Assembly (NCBI GenBank): GCA_947462865.1
Contig: CANHRW010000135.1
Span: 1 to 5,588, forward strand
Direction: 5' to 3'
From: Bacteroidota bacterium
Lineage (GTDB): Bacteria; Bacteroidota; Bacteroidia; UKL13-3
DNA length: 5,588 bases
Shown one piece after another: positions 1 through 4,600 of the stretch (positions within the stretch are counted from its first letter, which is position 1; the number at the start of each line of letters is the position of its first letter). Position numbers and translations under genes: made by a program. A model generated the notes under the pieces. It searched no databases and was not told the origin of the DNA. It saw nothing but the letters and a program-made list of their open reading frames with translations.

Positions 1-320
1 AATGAGGAATTCAATTGTGCATTGCCATTTTGTTTGGCATTGATTCTAAATAAAATGCCATTTGTTCTAATTGGATTGGTTCCTGCAAAAGCCACATACA
101 ATTTACCATTTATTATATTTTGTGTAACTATAAAACCCGAACTCAATGCATTGTTTGTAACTACTTGAATTGAATCTAAGATTGTGCCATTTAAGTCAAT
201 TGTAAACTGCATGGAATAAATAGGTTTTTTGCCATTGAAATTGGCTAAAAATACAGGATAACTGATAGTTGCTCCTACCAATACTGGATAATACGGCATT
301 GCAATTTCAGCATCATACAC
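1..320 (-). other. Cohesin-like module 3, cut by the window edge
   Basis: Residues about 434-539, incomplete. Visible parts are the opening V-G-A-T-I-S-Y-P-V-F-L strand, Y-S-M-Q-F-T-I-D-L, a turn around S-S-G-F-I-V, L-Y-V-A-F-A-G-T, and the closing N-G-I-L-F-R-I-N-A-K strand. The same three landmarks occur in modules 1 and 2. The end of the domain and anything beyond it lie outside the window. Confidence 0.7.
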
Positions 321-1619
321 TTGCATATTTTGTGTTTGAACTACAGTGTTTAAGCTATCTTTGATTTCAACCCGAACCAAGCCCCCAGATTTGGTGCTCA
401 TCAATCCATTCTCTGTAATACCTGCAATACTTGTATCAGTTGTTTTAAATTGGTAGGGTGCTTTACCACCATAACCAGAATATTGTTGTGTTTGACCAGT
501 GAAAAATTCACCATAATTAGGGCTTATTCCCAGTGTAGGCAAAGAGATAAAACTCATATACCCATTTTGAGAATTTGCAACAATAGATTGGTTGAATAAG
601 CAATTGCTTAAGGTCAATGTTTGATTTTGTGGATTGGTAATTTTAAAACGAATTTTAAGTAGGTTTCCCTTTCCACTCAATTTGTTTGCACTTGCAAAAC
701 TAACCAATAGCTTGTTATTTGTTATTTGGTAGCTGACGCTGGCATTTGCCAAAAGGGTGCCTGTTGTAATTAATGAATCAGGGATGCTACTGCCTTGGCT
801 AAATTCAAGGGTAAATGAGCCAGAAAAAATGTTTGAACTAGTTACATCGTTAATGTTAATTGGAACAATTATGTTTGATACAGGATAAAAAGAGGAATCC
901 TTAATTGTTAATTTAATGGCTCTGATTTGTATATCTTGGTCTGTTGTGTCTATTATGCCATCGGCTGATTGCGCAATTACTCTAGTAGCGCCAGCTGATT
1001 TTGCATACAGCATGCCATTTTGATTAATGTTAGCAGCTACTGAATTGCTAACACTCCAACTATATGGCTGTTGTCCGCCTGATGCATAAATTTGTAAACT
1101 GTCGCCAATAGTAATAGATAAGCCATTGTAATAATAAGTGTAGATAGATGGCTTTAAAAGTACATTGATTGATGAATAGTTTTTGTTTATTACTACGCTG
1201 GGGTTTCCTTGGTTAAAATACAGACTGTTGTTGCCATTCAATTGAAAATAAATTCCTCCTGTAACCAAGGGTTTTATTTTTAAATAACACAACACCCCAT
1301 TGCCAGTCAATGCAGTTGTTCCTGCGCCTGAAATTAAAATAGCATTTGCGTTTACATTATATGTTAATGTGCCAAAAGAAGCACTAAGCGTACCTGCAGT
1401 AATAATATTTTGAACAGTAAAATTACTGGTATTGCAATCCAATTTCATTTGAAACGAATACACATTTTTACCGGTTAAAGTACTGTCTATGTAAATTGGT
1501 ATGTCAATAGTATTACCAACTACAACAGAACTATCCGACAATCTAACTCCTATTGATTGTGCATTTAATTTGCCTAAAAACAAACAACAGAGCAAAAAAT
1601 AGCTTAGAAAATATCTCAT
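1..1619 (-). CDS. Scaffoldin-like multi-cohesin secreted protein with Ig-like linkers (3' end outside window)
   Basis: I translated this frame by hand: 539 uninterrupted codons from ATG at 1617-1619 to the left edge, with no stop inside the window. Residues 1-20 form a signal peptide (hydrophobic core about 4-16, cleavage expected at LNA/QS). The mature part alternates cohesin-like modules (about 22-152, 233-357 and 434 to the cut end) with Ig-like BIG2-type modules (about 156-231 and 361-433). Cohesin-like hallmarks are an opening strand with a VGNTIDIPIYI-type motif, a central strand of the FQMKL type, and a closing G-x-G-x-L-x-x-x-x-x-K strand. The product is expected to be exported across the inner membrane; whether it is T9SS-anchored depends on the unseen C-terminus. 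It lies 24 bases downstream of a gene whose product carries a dockerin, so it is a plausible binding partner. It could instead be a glycan-binding or purely structural beta-sandwich chain. No catalytic residues are recognised. Confidence 0.88.
   Translation of the reverse strand, partial: MRYFLSYFLLCCLFLGKLNAQSIGVRLSDSSVVVGNTIDIPIYIDSTLTGKNVYSFQMKLDCNTSNFTVQNIITAGTLSASFGTLTYNVNANAILISGAGTTALTGNGVLCYLKIKPLVTGGIYFQLNGNNSLYFNQGNPSVVINKNYSSINVLLKPSIYTYYYNGLSITIGDSLQIYASGGQQPYSWSVSNSVAANINQNGMLYAKSAGATRVIAQSADGIIDTTDQDIQIRAIKLTIKDSSFYPVSNIIVPININDVTSSNIFSGSFTLEFSQGSSIPDSLITTGTLLANASVSYQITNNKLLVSFASANKLSGKGNLLKIRFKITNPQNQTLTLSNCLFNQSIVANSQNGYMSFISLPTLGISPNYGEFFTGQTQQYSGYGGKAPYQFKTTDTSIAGITENGLMSTKSGGLVRVEIKDSLNTVVQTQNMQVYDAEIAMPYYPVLVGATISYPVFLANFNGKKPIYSMQFTIDLNGTILDSIQVVTNNALSSGFIVTQNIINGKLYVAFAGTNPIRTNGILFRINAKQNGNAQLNSS
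321..539 (-). other. Ig-like (BIG2-type) linker module 2
   Basis: Residues about 361-433. It shares the plan of the first linker: G-Q-T-Q-Q-Y, G-Y-G-G-K-A-P-Y-Q-F-K-T-T-D-T-S-I-A-G-I, N-G-L-M-S-T-K-S-G-G, and R-V-E-I-K-D-S. The PYQF segment takes the place of PYSW, so the core Trp is replaced by Phe. Confidence 0.7.
549..923 (-). other. Cohesin-like module 2 of the multi-cohesin protein
   Basis: Residues about 233-357. It follows the same plan as module 1: an S-N-I-I-V-P-I-N-I-N opening strand, F-S-G-S-F-T-L-E-F, the turn motif T-T-G-T-L-L-A-N, K-L-L-V-S-F-A-S, and a G-K-G-N-L-L-K-I-R-F-K closing strand. The SFAS...GKGNLL...FK segment is especially close to textbook cohesins. Confidence 0.75.
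927..1154 (-). other. Ig-like (BIG2-type) linker module 1
   Basis: Residues about 156-231. The characteristic core is Y-A-S-G-G-x-x-P-Y-S-W-S-V-S-N, then an N-G-M-L-Y-A-K-S-A-G turn and a T-R-V-I-A-Q-S-A-D-G end strand. This is the classic bacterial Ig-like 2 pattern (GGxxPYxWSVSNxxxAxIxxNGxLxAxxxGxTxVxAxxxxG). It probably acts as a rigid spacer between cohesin-like modules. Confidence 0.78.
1164..1556 (-). other. Cohesin-like module 1 of the multi-cohesin protein
   Basis: Residues about 22-152 of the downstream gene product. The pattern is V-G-N-T-I-D-I-P-I-Y-I, then Y-S-F-Q-M-K-L-D, then a G-T-L turn, a strand ending ILISGAG, and G-N-G-V-L-C-Y-L-K-I-K. This matches the strand order of type I cohesins (strand, FxxxLxYD-like strand, variable turn, GxLxxIxFK-like strand). 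The assignment rests on motif pattern only. Confidence 0.72.
1560..1619 (-). other. Signal peptide of the multi-cohesin protein
   Basis: Residues 1-20 have a short N-region with one Arg, a hydrophobic core rich in Phe, Leu and Cys, and a Gly-Lys-Leu-Asn-Ala end with Gln as the expected first mature residue. A mature N-terminal Gln is common among exported Bacteroidota proteins, where it can cyclise to pyroglutamate. This signal sequence also supports the ATG at 1617-1619 as the true start. Confidence 0.85.
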
Positions 1620-1643
1620 ATTCAATAAATAATGAGTTGCGAA
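1620..1643 (-). other. 24-base intergenic spacer, likely intra-operon
   Basis: This AT-rich spacer separates the TAA of the upstream gene from the ATG of the downstream gene. On the minus strand it ends TTATTTATTGAAT before the ATG. There is no purine-rich Shine-Dalgarno sequence, as is usual in Bacteroidota, where an AT-rich leader supports initiation. No Bacteroidota-type promoter (TTTG with TAnnTTTG) and no terminator hairpin are seen, so transcription probably reads through from the upstream gene. Confidence 0.6.
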
Positions 1644-4600
1644 TTAATTGCCCAATTGTACTTTTCGGATGCTTTTGCCAGTAGGGTATTCAATACTCAT
1701 TAGGTAAGTACCATTGCTCAATTCTTTACCATTAGTAGCTTTCCCATCCCAAATATATTCATCATTCAAAAGTGAGTCTGAATTAATGTGTTTTTCAAAA
1801 ACAATTCTTCCGGTCATATCAAAAATATGTAATGTAATAGCCGTAGATCCATTTTTTGAGAAAATTGGAATGTGCAAACAATCAGTAAATGGATTCGGGT
1901 AGATGCTGCCAATTTTTATATTTTCTAGATCTAAAACAGCAGTTATTTTACTGTTCAAGTCAATCACCCCACCACTTATATTATATTTTAAATCTGTTTC
2001 ATTTCCCAGGAATTGAAGTACTTCAATTTTGCTTTCAATGCTAGCAGTATTTTTATCCTTGAAACTCACTTTTAAATAACCAAGTAATCCATTGTTTTCA
2101 AGTAATTCACCTCCCATCACTGAAAGGTAAACATATCCGTTTTCTGAATCTATATTAACCAAAAAATTCTTGTTTTGTAGGTAAGGTCCAGCTTCAAATA
2201 CGATTGATTTGAACAAGGCTTGATTGTATTTTAATTTAATGTCTAGAGAGAATGCATTGCTCACATTTTCTATTGAAATTGGTAGCTGAAAATCTTCGGT
2301 TTGGCTTAAATTTTTATTGCCAATAGTCAATATTCCATCAGCAACATAATCTTCTTTCTTTTGAAGTTCTTCTGAAGGGAAGCTTCTGATTTTTTCAACT
2401 ACATACTGCAAAATCAATGAGGCATCAAATGCACTAATCCCACCTGAAGCAGATACATCACCAACCCTGTTTTGAATGGCATTGAAAGTAGTTAAAGCCA
2501 CTGCATTTTGCAAAATTAAAGCAGCATCATAAGCCTGAACTTTTCCATTTAAACTCACATCACCTGAAATTGGGTTCAGCGCATCATTGGTTCTAAAAGG
2601 GTTGTAGGTAACGCCATCTGTAACTTTGTCTCCTTGTCCTAATGTGTTTAATGCATGTGTTGGCCCATTGTTGTCGTTCCACCAGCAATTCTTTGCATCA
2701 ATGGTAAAAGATTTGTCTACGTTGTTAATGCCATAATTGTAGTTGCCTACAAAATCACAATTGTTTACCACTGGGTTTGATGCACCTGAAAGTTTAATAC
2801 CATCGTAATTTGATTTAAACAAACAATTTGAAATACTTGGGCTTTTGCTATTGCATTGAATGCCATAGTATGCATGTTTGACAATTACATTTTTAAATTT
2901 ACAATAGGCATTTAAAGCTTGACTTTCTATTGAAATTCCCGTCCAGTTGTAGCTTGAATTTGAAGCAGTGGTATAATTTGAATCTAAATTGGTATCACCT
3001 CCGTAAAAGTCATCATAAATTGTAGTCAATACAATATTGCTATCTGCGGTGCTTCCACCCTCAGCAATCAAACCTTTGTTGACAGTTAATTGCCCACCAT
3101 TGTTAAATTTACACACAATACCAGGTGCAAGCGTCAATACGGCTCCTGAGCCAATTGTAAAACCATCAAAAATGTAAGGAATATTGGCAATGCCACCAAA
3201 ATTTCTTTTGCTCAAAGTAACATCTTGCGAAAGGGTCTCATTCATGATATAAATACCCCTCATGGTTTTTCCTGAAATGGTATTGTTGCTTGCGCTTGAA
3301 GGGTATGAAAGTATAGATGTTGACATTGCATAACCGCTTACCATATTCCAACTTTGATAATACTGTAAATTGTCAAACACTGAATTGTTCAAAACAGGTT
3401 GTGAGACACCTATCATGCCTACACCAGTTTGTAAAAAATTAAATTTACAAGAATCAATTTTAGGAGAAGCAGAATTCATATAAATTCCAGTTTGTCCGTA
3501 TCTGAATATTGCATTCTTAACAGAACTCGAGTCATTGCTTATGTCATTAAAACGGATGTATTCAGCAGAATTATAATTGTTTAATGGGTTTACCCCTGAA
3601 CCATTTTGCTTGGTATCTAATGGATTGCCATAAGCATCGTCTTCTACGCAAGTAAATACTACTGGTTGGCTATTGGTACCCGCTATTTTTAAGTAGCCAT
3701 TGACTTGCCAATTTCCTCCTTTAAATACAACTCCTGCAGGAATGGTTAGGGTGGTGCCTGCGTTTACATAATAGGTGCCTAAACCTATATAGGTAATGTT
3801 GTTGTATCCACCAAAGTTTCTAATTGGAATGGTTGCTGTTTGCGAATAGGTTTCTGCTATTACGCCAATTCCAACTGTTGCAACATTTGATAGGCTGTTA
3901 TTGTTAAAAGTGGGGTTGGCAAACATGGCCATCATAACAGGCACATTGTTTATGTTGAGCAATTGACTATTTGAAATTACACAATTGGATGTTCCAATAA
4001 TTCCTATCGCTGTAGAATTGGTTTGTTCAATGGTACAACTATCCATGTTACTTCCTAAATTGTTGTTGTAGGTAACTACGCCTTCATTGTTGTATCTACC
4101 GGCTCCATATCTAAATATACAATTTTTAAAACTACTTGGGCTTGCAGATGCATTGATAGTAATTCCATTCCAATCACTTTTATCTGGGCTGCTATTGTTG
4201 CCATCATTGTTGTAGTCACCTCCATTTGAATCGTCTTTTTTAGAAGTGAAAATGATTTTTTCCGAATTGGTGCCTTGTGCAATAATGGCACCATCTACGG
4301 TAAACGCCTTGTAGTTATAATAGCTGTATTGCGATTTTATAACTACCCCAGGAGAAATGGTCAGGGTAGCACCACTGTTGATGGTGAGGTTATCTACAAA
4401 ATAGGCAATGTTACTGATACCCGATAAACTTCTTTTTTTCAAAGTAGCATTTGAAGATAAATTGACATCTATAATTTTAATTCCTTTTGTTCCATTGGCA
4501 CTGAATTGTATATTAGAAAACGTAGGATCTGACAACAATGACATAGCAATTGGATCTGCCGAACAGCTGTTAATTTGAACGCTATCTATTACAGGGTTTG

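Noticed and set aside
1560..1619. Lipoprotein signal on the downstream gene (Cys pair at residues 11-12)
   Set aside because: The Cys residues are within the hydrophobic core and are not preceded by a lipobox; a signal peptidase I site after Ala20 fits better.
1646..1657. Inverted repeat AATTG-CC-CAATT as a terminator
   Set aside because: A 5-base AT-rich stem with a 2-base loop is not stable, it overlaps the end of the coding region, and no T-run follows.
1714..1902. Plus-strand open frame of 62 codons
   Set aside because: It lies wholly antisense to the T9SS sorting domain of the strongly supported minus-strand gene, and its translation resembles no recognised protein.
4076..4294. Minus-strand open frame of 72 codons in another frame
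   Set aside because: It overlaps beta-helix unit 3 in a shifted frame; its Met/Thr-rich translation is a by-product of the Asn-rich repeat codons.
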